Under the pieces are notes generated by a model that was not told the origin of the DNA, did no database searches, and saw only the letters and a list, made by a program, of their open reading frames with translations. This document shows positions 24,832 to 37,227 of a DNA stretch of 64,000 nucleotides, in pieces. How positions within the stretch are numbered: the first letter of the stretch is position 1; every line of letters starts with the position of its first letter. A program made the translations under genes and the position numbers. Source of the stretch: Saccharopolyspora phatthalungensis (GTDB lineage Bacteria > Actinomycetota > Actinomycetes > Mycobacteriales > Pseudonocardiaceae). The stretch is from contig NZ_JACHIW010000001.1 of NCBI RefSeq assembly GCF_014203395.1, positions 310,001 to 374,000 on the forward strand, given 5' to 3'.

Positions 24832-26120
24832 GAGAAGCCCTTCTCCTGCGCCTGGTCACGCTGCTCGTCCGACGACAGATCCCCCTGGAACCAGCCCTTG
24901 CCAGTGTCATAGACCGCGTTAGCGCCCTGTTCGATCGCTGCACCGGTCACAACGTCGGTTCCAGCGGACATCGCGGCCTGTCCCCAAGTCGTCTTCCCGC
25001 CCAAAGCCCCGGTCAGCACATGCGAAACGGTGTTGTTGGCCAGCCCTTGCACACCCTTGATGTCTTGCTGGAACTGAGCTTTCTCGGCTTTGAGCGAGTT
25101 CTCCAAGGTGCTGTCACCGGCCTTGCTCGCATCCTTGATCTGGTTGTCAAGGTCCGCGAGGCGGCCGGCGTGCTGCTTCTCCACGTCTTGGAGGAACTTT
25201 CCTCCCTTGGAGGTGAAGTCGCTGCCGTCCGCCTTGGTGAGGAACTTGGCCACCGGGTTTGCGTCGATCTTCCGCGCGACCGCATTCTGGATCATGTTGC
25301 CCTCGCGCATGTCGTTCATCTTGTCGATGACCTTGCGGAGCTTGCCCGCCTCGCGGAGCTTTTGGAGCAGGCGCTCGATCTTCTGGAACATCTGGAAGAG
25401 CTTGCGTTGCACCTGCATGACCCGCGTCGTGATGCGGACCCCGGTTGCCCCCACCTGGACCGCGGTGCCGGCGCTCGCCGCACCGACCGAGGCCCCGGCC
25501 GTGATCCACGACGCCGCCAGGGCAGCTAGCCACTGGACGATCAGGCCGATGATCAGCTCGGTGACCGTTTGGATGAAGAACTCGACGACCATGTCGAAGA
25601 TGTCCGCGATCATTTCCAAGGTGCCCTTGAGATCGCGGATGTCCGCTGCCAGCGCCTTGACTCCGTCGCCGAACTCGGTCATCTGCTTGCGAAACGCGTC
25701 GCCGTCCTTGCCGGCCCAGGTCTCCGCCGTCGCCTGCGCCCGCTGCGGCTCCTGTTCGGCAACCTGATCAAGCCACAAGGCGACGTTCTCCCAGCCTTCG
25801 GCCGTGGCCTTCATCTGCTCGGGATCGCCGACCGCCCATTCGATCAACTCGATCAGCGGGCTGAGCACAATGGACACCAGGAAACCCAGCCCATTGCTCA
25901 TCAACGCCTGGCCAGGGCTGGTCAGCAGCTCCAGCTGCTCCATCCGCATCGACACCATCGCCACGCCCCACTCGGGCGGCTCCGAAGCGTCTGCGACGTC
26001 CTGGCTGGCGCCCCACAGGGACGAGCCTCGACCCGCCGCCTGATCGAACCAGTCCTTCTGCGGCTTGTCGTCCCCCTTGTTCAGGGTGTGGAAGTCTCCT
26101 GGCCCCTGCGGCGCGCTCAT
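24828..26120 (-). CDS. Large WXG-containing ESX-type protein, copy 2
   Basis: 430 residues from ATG 26120 (ATGA overlap with the EspC-like gene). It is nearly collinear with copy 1 to about residue 300: WXG motif TWAGKDGDAF at about 134-143, hydrophobic middle about 180-225 and a helical LFQMFQKIERLLQKLREAGK stretch. A charged, coiled insertion of about 40 residues follows (around RLADLDNQIKDASKAG and LKAEKAQFQQDIKG) that copy 1 lacks. Both end in EKGFS. The variable region points to functional divergence after duplication. Confidence 0.8.
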   Translation of the reverse strand: MSAPQGPGDFHTLNKGDDKPQKDWFDQAAGRGSSLWGASQDVADASEPPEWGVAMVSMRMEQLELLTSPGQALMSNGLGFLVSIVLSPLIELIEWAVGDPEQMKATAEGWENVALWLDQVAEQEPQRAQATAETWAGKDGDAFRKQMTEFGDGVKALAADIRDLKGTLEMIADIFDMVVEFFIQTVTELIIGLIVQWLAALAASWITAGASVGAASAGTAVQVGATGVRITTRVMQVQRKLFQMFQKIERLLQKLREAGKLRKVIDKMNDMREGNMIQNAVARKIDANPVAKFLTKADGSDFTSKGGKFLQDVEKQHAGRLADLDNQIKDASKAGDSTLENSLKAEKAQFQQDIKGVQGLANNTVSHVLTGALGGKTTWGQAAMSAGTDVVTGAAIEQGANAVYDTGKGWFQGDLSSDEQRDQAQEKGFS

Positions 26121-26443
26121 CCGCCCAGTCCCTCTCCGGCCTTCTTCAGCATCTCCGAGATCTGCTGTTCGGTGTCGGCGTAGTCCTTGACCGTGTCATC
26201 AAGTGACTGCTTCGTCTTGAGCAGGAACTGCTGCGCCTTCGTCGCCAAGTCCTGGCATTCCTGCAGGCTGTCCAGGTATATGCCGAACAGGTTGACGAGC
26301 TCCTTCCCGATGGGACCGAAGCACTGGTCGTCCACCCGGGCCTGCTGGAGCAGGTCGGCGAGCTGGCCGAACTTGTCGGCCAGGCTTTCGCAGCCCTGGC
26401 CGTGGCCGGTCAGCGTGCCCGGCGTCATCTTCAAGTCAGTCAA
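26117..26443 (-). CDS. EspC-like ESX secretion target, copy 2
   Basis: 108 residues from TTG 26443, preceded by GAGGGG. Same two-helix layout as copy 1 (TPGTLTGHGQGCESLADKFG) and the same C-terminal YADTE export-type motif with QQISEMLKKAGEGLGG. No signal peptide. It lies 11 bases after the YbaB-like gene and overlaps the large WXG gene by 4 bases, so all are in one transcript. Confidence 0.82.
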   Translation of the reverse strand: MTDLKMTPGTLTGHGQGCESLADKFGQLADLLQQARVDDQCFGPIGKELVNLFGIYLDSLQECQDLATKAQQFLLKTKQSLDDTVKDYADTEQQISEMLKKAGEGLGG

Positions 26444-26454
26444 GACAAAGCCCC

Positions 26455-26943
26455 TCAGCGCAGGAACGAGCCCGCAGAGAAGTCGTCATCGTCGTAGTCG
26501 GCGTTTCGCCGCGGCGTCGCCGGCGGCGCGCGGTGCGCGGCAGGCGGCGGTGCGGGACTCTCCGGTGAGGGCGTTTCGTCTCCCTCGATGTCCGGCTTGA
26601 TCGCCGCGCCTTCGACGTTGAAGGCTTCCTGGAACTTGTCGAACTGGTCACCGAGGATCGGCGCCACCGTGCTGTTGAGTTGTTCGGCCGCGTTCGCCGT
26701 CGCCTCACGGATGGTCGCCATGATCTGCTGCTGGAGGTCGCTGGCCGACTGGCGGACCGCGTTCGGTGCCAGGCGCAGGTCCAGCAGCGCGCCGGACGGT
26801 GCGACGGTCACCGTGACCGAGCGGTCCGGGCTGCTTGCCGTGCCCCGCATGTCCTGCATCGCGGACTGCAGTTCCGACGCCTTCTGCGCCTGCTCCTGAA
26901 ACTTGCGCATCATCTCCTGGATGCGCTCAGACGCGCCGCTCAC
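26455..26943 (-). CDS. YbaB/EbfC-like protein of the ESX cassette
   Basis: 162 residues from GTG 26943 (GAGGGGG 6 bases upstream). The YbaB-like core (about 5-105) shows IQEMMRKFQEQAQKASELQS, then SVTVTVAPSGALLDLRLAPNA and a final helix. A long Pro/Ala-rich and acidic tail (YDDDDFSAGSFLR) is not part of classical YbaB and may be a partner-binding or export-related extension. YbaB-like proteins such as EspL occur in ESX-1 loci of mycobacteria. This is the only intact copy; the second cassette retains only the tail. Confidence 0.82.
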   Translation of the reverse strand: MSGASERIQEMMRKFQEQAQKASELQSAMQDMRGTASSPDRSVTVTVAPSGALLDLRLAPNAVRQSASDLQQQIMATIREATANAAEQLNSTVAPILGDQFDKFQEAFNVEGAAIKPDIEGDETPSPESPAPPPAAHRAPPATPRRNADYDDDDFSAGSFLR

Positions 26944-27041
26944 AGCCGCCCCCTCACTCTTCGATCCGTTGGAAACGACCCTAGCCGAGCGTCGTTCGCG
27001 CATTTATGCCGTTCGGCAATCCGTTCCCGCAAGCAAACCCG

Positions 27042-27569
27042 CTAGGCACCTGCGTACAACCGGGTGTTGACCCGGACACGGCGCCCGATCTGCACGAGTA
27101 CGACGACGATCATGAGGCCGGATGCGGTCATCAGGCCCATCAGCACGTTCAGTCCGGTCTTCTCGTATCGCTCCGGCAGGAGCACCGTCGCGGGTCCCGC
27201 GCAGTGGACCTCGGCGGCACCGGAGAACCACGCCGGCACCGGCTCCGGCAGCCGTGTGCTGCGGAGGCTGTTGGCCGGGCGGTCGGGGATCAGCACGCGG
27301 GCCTCGCCGGCCTCCGGGATCACCTCGCACTTCGCGTACTCGTCCCGATGGGCGGCGAGGCCGAACGGCTGGCCCCGCTCCAGTTCCACCCGCGCAGTCG
27401 GTTCGGCCGTTGCCTCTCCCTTGCCGAAAATCCGGCCGGCGATCGTCACCTCGGTCGAGACCAGGAAGTAGATCGCGGTGCCGGCCCAGACCAGCAGCAG
27501 GACGATGATCCAGCGCAACACGCGCGGCGGCTTCTTGCTCGCGACAGCGCCATTCGTTTCGGGATGCAC
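27042..27569 (-). CDS. Two-span membrane protein, hypothetical
   Basis: 175 residues. Membrane spans lie at about 18-40 (VLRWIIVLLLVWAGTAIYFL) and about 142-163 (LNVLMGLMTASGLMIVVVLV), enclosing an extracytoplasmic domain of about 100 residues with two Cys (KCEVIP, VHCAGPATVLL) that may form a disulphide. The C-terminus is short and Arg-rich. It precedes the YbaB-like gene by 98 bases on the same strand and follows the pyrF terminator, so it may head the ESX-associated transcription unit. Confidence 0.75.
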   Translation of the reverse strand: MHPETNGAVASKKPPRVLRWIIVLLLVWAGTAIYFLVSTEVTIAGRIFGKGEATAEPTARVELERGQPFGLAAHRDEYAKCEVIPEAGEARVLIPDRPANSLRSTRLPEPVPAWFSGAAEVHCAGPATVLLPERYEKTGLNVLMGLMTASGLMIVVVLVQIGRRVRVNTRLYAGA

Positions 27570-27633
27570 CCGAAATTGGTATCAGACACGGTCCGGTAGC
27601 CGTGGGCGTTGCTCATTCGATCGGAACAATCGT

Positions 27634-27668
27634 GAAGGGCACCTTCCGCGCGGCGAAAGGTGCCCTTC
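27634..27668 (-). terminator. Hairpin terminator candidate after pyrF
   Basis: GAAGGGCACCTT (27634-27645) and AAGGTGCCCTTC (27657-27668) give a perfect 12-base-pair stem with an 11-base loop, 11 bases downstream of the pyrF stop. There is no long U-tract, as is common in actinobacteria. It likely ends the pyr transcript and insulates it from the ESX-associated genes. Confidence 0.7.
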
Positions 27669-27679
27669 ATCCCGAAAAG

Positions 27680-28524
27680 TCAGCCGCGCAGCAGGTCTTG
27701 TACCTCCTCGCGGACCTTGCGGGCGGCGGCTCGCAGACCGTTGACCGTCGGGCCGTGGCGGAGGACGTCGCGGGCCGTGGCAGGCAGGACGTTCGGCAGC
27801 GCCGCGCCGAACACCGCCCGCAGGCTTTGCACCGTGGCGCCCTGGGCACCGAGGCCTGGTGCCAGGATCGGGCCGTTGAGGCGGGAGAAGTCCAGCTCGT
27901 CGGAGCGGATGGTGGCACCGGCCACCACCCCGACGTGCCCCATCGGCTCCGCACCGGCGTTGCTCTCCGCCGCCGAGTCCACAATGTACTGGGCGACCGA
28001 GTCGCCGCTGCCGTGGATCGACTGCTGCAGGCCCGCGCCCTCCGGATTGGAGGTGCGCGCCAGCACGAACACGCCGCGGCCGGTTTGCTCCGCGATGCCG
28101 ATGGCCGGGGCGAGCGAACCGTAGCCGAGGTACGGCGACACGGTCACCGCATCCGCCGCCAGCGGCGCGTGCTCGTCCAGGTAGGCCATCGCATACGCCG
28201 CCATCGTGGAGCCGATGTCGCCGCGCTTGATGTCCAGCAGCATTAGCGCACCGGCCTGCCGCGCCTCGGCGATCACCTTCTCCAGCACAGCGATTCCGGC
28301 CGAGCCGTACACCTCGAAGAACGCCGACTGCGGCTTGAGGATCGCGACCTCGCCGGCCAGCGCCTCCACCACGGTCATCGCGAACCGCTCCACCGAGCGT
28401 GCGGTCTCGTCGAGATCCCACGCGTGCAGCAGCGACGGGTGCGGGTCGATGCCGACGCACAACGCGCCGCGAGCCCGCATCGACTCCGCCAACCGCTCGC
28501 CGAAGCCGACCCGCAGCGGGTCAG

Positions 28525-28528
<4 letters not shown>
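27680..28528 (-). CDS. pyrF: Orotidine 5'-phosphate decarboxylase
   Basis: 282-residue long-type (mycobacterial) OMP decarboxylase, the last step of UMP synthesis. Signatures: [25 protein letters not shown], and the catalytic [18 protein letters not shown] with the Asp-x-Lys-x2-Asp array (about residues 96-102). It overlaps carB by 4 bases and is the final gene of the pyr operon. No pyrD lies between carB and pyrF, unlike in Streptomyces. Confidence 0.96.
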
Positions 28529-31859
<3,331 letters not shown>

Positions 31860-31860
<1 letters not shown>

Positions 31861-32984
31861 CAGCGCGCCTCACTCATCAGATCAACGAACTTGTCGAACA
31901 GCGGCGCGGCATCGTGCGGACCCGCAGCCGCTTCGGGGTGGTACTGAACGCTGAACGCCGGGCCGTCGAGCAGCCGCAACCCCTCGACAGCACCGTCGTT
32001 GGCGCAGTGGTGGCTGACCATTGCGCGGCCGAAGTCGGTGTCGAACCGCTCCCCCGGCTCGCCCTCGACGGCGAAGCCGTGGTTCTGCGCGGTGATCGCG
32101 ACCTGGCCGGTCTCGGCGTCGATCACCGGGATGTTGATGCCCCGGTGCCCGTAGCGCAGCTTGTAGGTGCCGCGGCCCAGCGCGCGACCGAGGATCTGGT
32201 TGCCGAAGCAGATGCCGAACAGCGGCAGCTTGCGGTCCAGCGCCTGGCGGGTCAGCTCGACCTGCCGGTCGGTGGTGGCGGGGTCGCCGGGGCCGTTGGA
32301 CAGGAACAGCCCGTCCGGCTTGATCGACAGCACTTCCTCCAGCGTGGACGCCAGCGGCAGCACGTGAACCTCGATGCCGCGCTCGGCCATCATCCGCGGC
32401 GTGTTGGACTTGATGCCCAGGTCCAGCGCGGCCACGGTGAACCGCTTCGCCCCGATGGCCGGGACCACGTAAGGCTCGGCGGTGGTGACGTCGGCGGCCA
32501 ACGACGCGCCGACCATGCCGGCGCTGGCCCCGACCGCGGCGACCATCTCGTCGTCGCCGCCGAGTCCCGGGCCGGAGAAGATGCCGCCGCGCATCGCGCC
32601 GAGCTCGCGGACGTGCCGGGTCAGCGTGCGGGTGTCGATCCCGGCGATGCCGACGATCCCCTGTCGCTCCAGCTCGTCGGCCAGCGACCGGCGGGAGCGC
32701 CAGTTCGACGGGATCCGGGCGGGATCGCGCACGGCGTAGCCGGCGACCCAGATCCGCGCGGACTCGTCGTCCTCGTCGTTCCACCCGGTGTTGCCGATCT
32801 GCGGCGCGGTCTGCACCACGATCTGGCGGTGGTACGAGGGGTCGGTCAGGGTCTCCTGGTAGCCGGTCATGCCGGTCGTGAACACGACCTCACCGAGGGT
32901 GCGGCCCACCTTGCCGTAAGCCTCCCCGCGGAAGATCCGGCCATCCTCCAGCACCAGTGCGGCCGGGGTGTGCGCGGTGGTCAT
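31860..32984 (-). CDS. carA: Carbamoyl-phosphate synthase small subunit
   Basis: 374 residues from ATG 32984 (GGAGGAG directly upstream; a longer in-frame extension is not conserved-looking). The glutamine amidotransferase domain is C-terminal, with nucleophile Cys in LFGICFGNQ and the His/Glu pair in [11 protein letters not shown]; the N-terminal domain ([13 protein letters not shown]) contacts CarB. It releases ammonia from glutamine for channelling. It overlaps the upstream membrane-protein gene by 4 bases. Confidence 0.97.
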
Positions 32985-33523
32985 TTCTCCTCCTGCCGCG
33001 AAGTCGCGGTCTTGTGTCGCGTCGGCTCGTCGGCGGGCGACAGTGCCCGGACCGCCTCGACCCACTCGGTCTGCGTTGTCTTGTCATCGCCGCGGAACCC
33101 GGTGTCCAGCAGCTGCTCGCCCAGCCGCCAGGTCACCACGACCAGGCCGGCGCCGGGCACCACCTTGTTGGCCAGCTTGTGGTCCAGTCGGCAGTCCACG
33201 ATGGACTCCGCCGGGATCCACAGTGCGCTGGCTCCGTTTCGTCGTAGCAGCAGGCCGGTGGCGTGCAGCTGCGCGGTGCCGTTCGCGCGGTGCCCGATGT
33301 CGCCGACGGCGATGCGGTCCTGCCAGTCGGTCGCCCTGGTGGTGCCGACGTACATGCCGGTCGCGGCGGGCAGCAGTTCGTCGCCCGGTTTGTCCGGTGG
33401 CACCGGGAACCCGGGCAGTTCGGCGGCCTGCCGACGGGCCCGGTTCACCCAGCCACGCCGCATCCCGAAGAACACCAGCGCCACCAACGCGGCCAGCCCG
33501 ATCACCCACAGCACGCGGTCCAT
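32981..33523 (-). CDS. PH-like domain membrane protein of the pyr operon
   Basis: 180 residues: an N-terminal membrane span (VLWVIGLAALVALVFFG) and a cytoplasmic beta-rich PH-like domain (MYVGTTRATDWQDRIAV, then LWIPAESIVDCRLDHKLANK). A protein of this type sits between pyrC and carA in many actinobacteria (Rv1382 in M. tuberculosis, SCO1485 in S. coelicolor). Its function is unknown. It is coupled on both sides (TGATG with pyrC, ATGA with carA), so it is made with the pyrimidine enzymes. Confidence 0.85.
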   Translation of the reverse strand: MDRVLWVIGLAALVALVFFGMRRGWVNRARRQAAELPGFPVPPDKPGDELLPAATGMYVGTTRATDWQDRIAVGDIGHRANGTAQLHATGLLLRRNGASALWIPAESIVDCRLDHKLANKVVPGAGLVVVTWRLGEQLLDTGFRGDDKTTQTEWVEAVRALSPADEPTRHKTATSRQEEK

Positions 33524-34821
33524 CAGCGCCTCACCTTGCCCTCGTGTGCGGTCAGCCGCCCGCGCAGCAACGTCGCGACGACGCGGCCGGGCAGCTGCAT
33601 GCCCTCGAACGGGGAGTTCTCCCCGAGGCTGGCCAGTTCCGCGCCGCGCACCGTCCACTCGGCCTCCGGGTCGACCAGCACCAGGTTCGCGGGCTCCCCG
33701 GCGGCGACCGGTCGGCCCTGGTCGGTCAGCCCGGCGATCTCGGCGGGCCGCTCGCTCATCACCCGCGCCACGCCGCGCCAGTCCAGCAGGCCCGGGCGCA
33801 CCATCGTCTGCACGACGATGCCGAGCGCGGTCTGCAGGCCGAGCATGCCGGGCTTGGCGGCGGACCACTCGCAGTCCTTGTCCTGCGCGGCGTGCGGGGC
33901 GTGGTCGGTGGCCACGCAGTCCACCGTGCCGTCGGCCAGCGCCTGGCGCAGCGCCAGCACATCGGCGTCGCCGCGCAGCGGCGGGTTGACCTTGTTCACC
34001 GGGTCGTAGGTGTCGAGCCGGTCGTCGGTCAGCAGCAGGTGGTGCGGCGTGACCTCGGCGGACACCCGCCCGGCGGACTCGCGGGACTTCCACCAGCGCA
34101 GGATTTCGGCGGTGCCTTCGGTGGAGACGTGACAGATGTGCAGCGTGCCACCGGTGTGCCCGGCGAGCAGGCAGTCGCGGGCGACGATGGCTTCCTCGGC
34201 CGGCGCCGGCCAGCCCGCCAGGCCCAGCCGGGCGGCGTTCGCGCCCTCGTGCGCCTGCGCGCCGAGGGTCAGCCGCGGCTCCTCGGCGTGCTGCGCGACC
34301 ACGCCGCCGAAGGACTTCGTGTACTCCAGCGCGCGGCGCATGATCAGCGGGTCGTGCACGCAGTGGCCGTCGTCGGAGAACACCCGGACCTCGGCGACGC
34401 TGCGGCGCATGGTGCCCAGTTCGGCGAGCTTCTCGCCCTTGAGCCCCACCGTCACCGCGCCCACCGGGTGCACATCGACCAGGCCGACCTCGCGACCGCG
34501 CCGCCACACGTGCTCGACGATCACCGCGTTGTCGGCCACCGGATCGGTGTTGGCCATCGCGAAGACCGCGGTGTACCCACCGAGCGCGGCGGCCATCGAG
34601 CCGGTCTCGACGGTCTCAGCGTCCTCGCGGCCCGGCTCCCGCAGGTGCGTGTGCAGGTCCACGAAGCCCGGCAGCGCCACCGCACCACCGGCGTGCACGA
34701 TCTCGTCGGCGTCGGCGTTGAGGCCCGGGCCGATCTCGGCGATGACCTCGCCGTTGATCAGCACATCCACCGGTTCGCCCGCGCCATACGGGCGGACGTC
34801 CTTCAGCAGCACCCGGCTCAT
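33523..34821 (-). CDS. pyrC: Dihydroorotase
   Basis: 432-residue type I dihydroorotase; it cyclises carbamoyl aspartate to dihydroorotate using zinc. Metal-binding motifs: [11 protein letters not shown] (H-x-H), the His residues in [10 protein letters not shown] and the Asp in ATDHAPH. C-terminal amidohydrolase strand [12 protein letters not shown]. It overlaps pyrB by 4 bases, in the standard pyrR-pyrB-pyrC order. Confidence 0.97.
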   Translation of the reverse strand: MSRVLLKDVRPYGAGEPVDVLINGEVIAEIGPGLNADADEIVHAGGAVALPGFVDLHTHLREPGREDAETVETGSMAAALGGYTAVFAMANTDPVADNAVIVEHVWRRGREVGLVDVHPVGAVTVGLKGEKLAELGTMRRSVAEVRVFSDDGHCVHDPLIMRRALEYTKSFGGVVAQHAEEPRLTLGAQAHEGANAARLGLAGWPAPAEEAIVARDCLLAGHTGGTLHICHVSTEGTAEILRWWKSRESAGRVSAEVTPHHLLLTDDRLDTYDPVNKVNPPLRGDADVLALRQALADGTVDCVATDHAPHAAQDKDCEWSAAKPGMLGLQTALGIVVQTMVRPGLLDWRGVARVMSERPAEIAGLTDQGRPVAAGEPANLVLVDPEAEWTVRGAELASLGENSPFEGMQLPGRVVATLLRGRLTAHEGKVRR

Positions 34822-35750
34822 GCCGTGATCTCCTCTCCGGCCAACAGGTGGTAAAGCACCGCCATCCGCACGTGCACGCCATTGCTGACCTGCTGCGTGA
34901 TGGCGGCGCGCGGCGAATCGGCCACGGCCGGCGCGATCTCCATGCCGCGCAGCATCGGGCCGGGATGCAGGACCACCGCGTGCTCGGGCAGCATGCCCAG
35001 CCGTGCCTCGTTGAGGCCGTAGGCGATCGAGTATTCACGCGCCGACGGGAAGAACCCGCCGTGCATCCGCTCGGCCTGGACCCGCAGCATCATCACCGCG
35101 TCCAGCTTCGGCAGCTCCGGGTCCAGCTCGTGGCGCACCTCCGCGCCCCAGTGCTGAGCCCCGGCGGGCACCAGCGTCGGCGGCGCGACCAGCACCACCT
35201 CGGCGCCCAGGGTGCGCAGCAGGTGCACGTTCGACCGGGCCACCCGGCTGTGCAGCAGATCGCCGACGATCGCGATGCGGCGACCGGCCAGTTCGCCCAG
35301 CCGCTCCCGCAGCGTCGCGGCGTCCAGCAGCGCCTGGGTCGGGTGCTCGTGCATGCCATCGCCGGCGTTGATGACCTGCGTGCCGGCCTCGTCGAGCCAA
35401 CCGGCCAGCCGGTGCGCGGAGCCCGAGGCGGGATGCCGGATGATCACGCAGTCGGCCCCGGCGGCGGCCAGCGTCAGGGCGGTGTCGCGCAGGGACTCGC
35501 CCTTGCCGACCGAAGAACTACTGGCCGAAACGTTGATCACGTCGGCGCTCATCCACTTCCCGGCGACCTCGAAGGACACCCGGGTGCGCGTGGAGTTCTC
35601 GTAGAACAGGGTCACGACGGTCCGGCCGCGCAGCGTCGGCAGCTTCTTGACCTCGCGCCCCAGCAGGGTCTGCTTCAGGGTGTCCGCGGTGTCGAGCAGG
35701 CTCGTCGCGGTGGCGACGTCCAGATCTTCGGTGGACAACAGGTGGCGCAT
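34818..35750 (-). CDS. pyrB: Aspartate carbamoyltransferase catalytic subunit
   Basis: 310 residues. Carbamoyl-phosphate site STRTRVSFE (about 54-62), the loop [11 protein letters not shown], the HPTQALLDA aspartate-side motif and [10 protein letters not shown] are all present. There is no pyrI regulatory subunit nearby. ATG 35750 is preferred to the adjacent GTG 35753 because GGAGG then has 6-base spacing. It overlaps the pyrR stop. Confidence 0.97.
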   Translation of the reverse strand: MRHLLSTEDLDVATATSLLDTADTLKQTLLGREVKKLPTLRGRTVVTLFYENSTRTRVSFEVAGKWMSADVINVSASSSSVGKGESLRDTALTLAAAGADCVIIRHPASGSAHRLAGWLDEAGTQVINAGDGMHEHPTQALLDAATLRERLGELAGRRIAIVGDLLHSRVARSNVHLLRTLGAEVVLVAPPTLVPAGAQHWGAEVRHELDPELPKLDAVMMLRVQAERMHGGFFPSAREYSIAYGLNEARLGMLPEHAVVLHPGPMLRGMEIAPAVADSPRAAITQQVSNGVHVRMAVLYHLLAGEEITA

Positions 35751-36337
35751 CACTCGCCTCCCTCGCGGCGCAGCACCACGCAGTCGGCGTCGTCGGTCTC
35801 GGCGAGCCGGACGGCGACGTCCTCGGAGCGCGACGTCGGGATGTTCTTGCCGACGTAGTCGGCGCGGATCGGCAGTTCGCGGTGCCCGCGGTCAACCAGC
35901 ACCGCCAGCTGCACCGCCCGCGGTCGGCCCTGGTCGCGGAGGGCGTCGAGGGCGGCCCGCACGGTGCGGCCGGAGAACAGGACATCGTCGACGAGCACGA
36001 CCAGCGTGTTGTCGATGCCCCGCGCGGGCAGGCTGGTGGGCTCCAGCGGGCGGTTCGGGCGGTGCCGCAGGTCGTCGCGGTAGAGCGTGATGTCCAGGGT
36101 GCCGGTGGGCACCGTCACGCCGCTGAACTCGCTGATCTTCGCGGCCAGCCGGTGAGCCAGCGAAGTCCCCCTGGTCGGGATGCCCAGCAGCACCACGTCG
36201 CTGTTGCCGGTGTCCAGCGCGGTCTTCTCGATGATCTGGTGGGCGATCCGGGCAATCGTGCGCGCAACGTCACCGGCCGACAGCAGCTCCCGCTGCCCGG
36301 CCGGATCCGTCGCGTCCGCCGCTTGGCGTGACGCCAC
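35750..36337 (-). CDS. pyrR: Bifunctional pyr operon regulator / uracil phosphoribosyltransferase
   Basis: 195 residues, PRTase fold with the PRPP loop [20 protein letters not shown]. PyrR binds pyr mRNA when UMP/UTP is high and represses expression; in mycobacteria it acts on translation. GTG 36337 has AGGAGG 7 bases upstream. It is the first gene of the operon, and the leader just upstream carries a PyrR-recognition-like sequence, so autoregulation is likely. Confidence 0.95.
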   Translation of the reverse strand: MASRQAADATDPAGQRELLSAGDVARTIARIAHQIIEKTALDTGNSDVVLLGIPTRGTSLAHRLAAKISEFSGVTVPTGTLDITLYRDDLRHRPNRPLEPTSLPARGIDNTLVVLVDDVLFSGRTVRAALDALRDQGRPRAVQLAVLVDRGHRELPIRADYVGKNIPTSRSEDVAVRLAETDDADCVVLRREGGE

Positions 36338-36344
36338 GGTGCGA

Positions 36345-36380
36345 CCTCCTTCCCCGCCTCACTGGACGGGTCCTTAAAGG
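36345..36380 (-). promoter_or_regulatory. PyrR-binding leader element overlapping the pyrR ribosome site
   Basis: Read on the minus strand, the leader has CCTTTAAGGAC, then GTCCAGTGAGGC (36367-36356), then GGGGAAGGAGG ending at the ribosome site. This matches the known PyrR recognition pattern (UUUAA, GUCC-x-G-x-GAGGC). Because it abuts the Shine-Dalgarno sequence, PyrR binding would block translation, as shown for M. smegmatis. Confidence 0.72.
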
Positions 36381-36440
36381 ATGGTGTGTGAGCTGCCCCG
36401 CAGTGACGGGCTCGCGAGCCGTCGCCGACCACCGGGCTGC

Positions 36441-36469
36441 CTTGTACGCTATCAGCGCGTTGGGGTCAA
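36441..36469 (-). promoter_or_regulatory. pyr operon promoter
   Basis: On the minus strand, TTGACC (36469-36464) and TACAAG (36446-36441) are separated by exactly 17 bases. This is 5/6 and 4/6 to the sigma-70 type consensus and predicts a leader of about 100 bases before pyrR, enough to contain the PyrR element. Confidence 0.65.
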
Positions 36470-36625
36470 TCGTCCGGGTGGTGTGGTGGCGTTCGCCGCA
36501 TTGCCGAGAAAGACCAACTTGACCTGGTGACGCTTGCGAGCGAACATTACTCTCCGTATCGATCTGAGCTTTGCTCCCCGGCCGCCGTTATCGGCTGACG
36601 GGGCGAACGAACGGAGAAACGCCAC

Positions 36626-37114
36626 ATGGGCGACTACGCCAAGGCGCTGGGCAGCAAGCTCCGCGCTATCCGCCAGCAGCAGGGTTTGTCGCTGCACGGC
36701 GTCGAGCAGAAGTCTGGCGGGCGGTGGAAGGCCGTGGTCGTCGGGTCCTATGAGCGAGGCGACCGTGCGGTGACCGTGCAGAAGCTGGCCGAGCTGGCCG
36801 ACTTCTACGGGGTTCCGGTCGCGGAACTGCTTCCCGAGGGTCGGGTGCCATCCGGCGCCGAGCCCGCGACCAAAGTTGTGATCAACCTGGAGCGGCTGCA
36901 GCAGCTACCTGCGGAGAAGGTGGGCCCACTGGCCCGCTACGCGGCCACCATCCAGAGCCAGCGCGGTGACTACAACGGCAAGGTGCTGTCCATCCGCACC
37001 GAGGACCTGCGATCCCTGGCCATCATCTACGACATGACGCCAGGTGAGCTCACCGAGCAGCTCATCGACTGGGGCGTGCTTCCCCCGGAGGCCCGCCCAG
37101 CCCGGGAGGAGTGA
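36626..37114 (+). CDS. bldD: BldD-type developmental regulator (c-di-GMP responsive)
   Basis: 162 residues. The N-terminal XRE helix-turn-helix (about 4-70) reads LGSKLRAIRQQQGLSLHGVE and VVGSYERGDRAVTVQKLAEL. The C-terminal domain contains the exact c-di-GMP signature R-x-D-x8-R-x2-D (RGDYNGKVLSIRTED, about 114-128). In Streptomyces, BldD with tetrameric c-di-GMP represses sporulation genes. The ATG at 36626 has GGAG 10 bases upstream. It is divergent from the pyr operon, as in S. coelicolor (SCO1489), and followed by a strong terminator. Confidence 0.95.
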   Translation: MGDYAKALGSKLRAIRQQQGLSLHGVEQKSGGRWKAVVVGSYERGDRAVTVQKLAELADFYGVPVAELLPEGRVPSGAEPATKVVINLERLQQLPAEKVGPLARYAATIQSQRGDYNGKVLSIRTEDLRSLAIIYDMTPGELTEQLIDWGVLPPEARPAREE

Positions 37115-37161
37115 CACGACACCCGGCCCCGCTCGAACGAGTGAGGGCAGGGCACGTGAAC

Positions 37162-37207
37162 GGGGCACCCACCGCGACCCACGGTCGCAGCGGGTGCCCC
37201 CTTTTTT
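37162..37207 (+). terminator. Rho-independent terminator of bldD
   Basis: GGGGCACCC (37162-37170) pairs with GGGTGCCCC (37192-37200), with an inner GCGACC/GGTCGC stem, followed by CTTTTTT (37201-37207). This is the clearest intrinsic terminator in the window, 48 bases after the bldD stop. Confidence 0.92.
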
Positions 37208-37227
37208 CAGCGTGCGTGCTTCGGGTT

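Noticed and set aside
36523..36560. BldD-type operator or promoter upstream of bldD (TTGACC followed by AACATTACT)
   Set aside because: Spacing and half-sites do not fit well enough to call.
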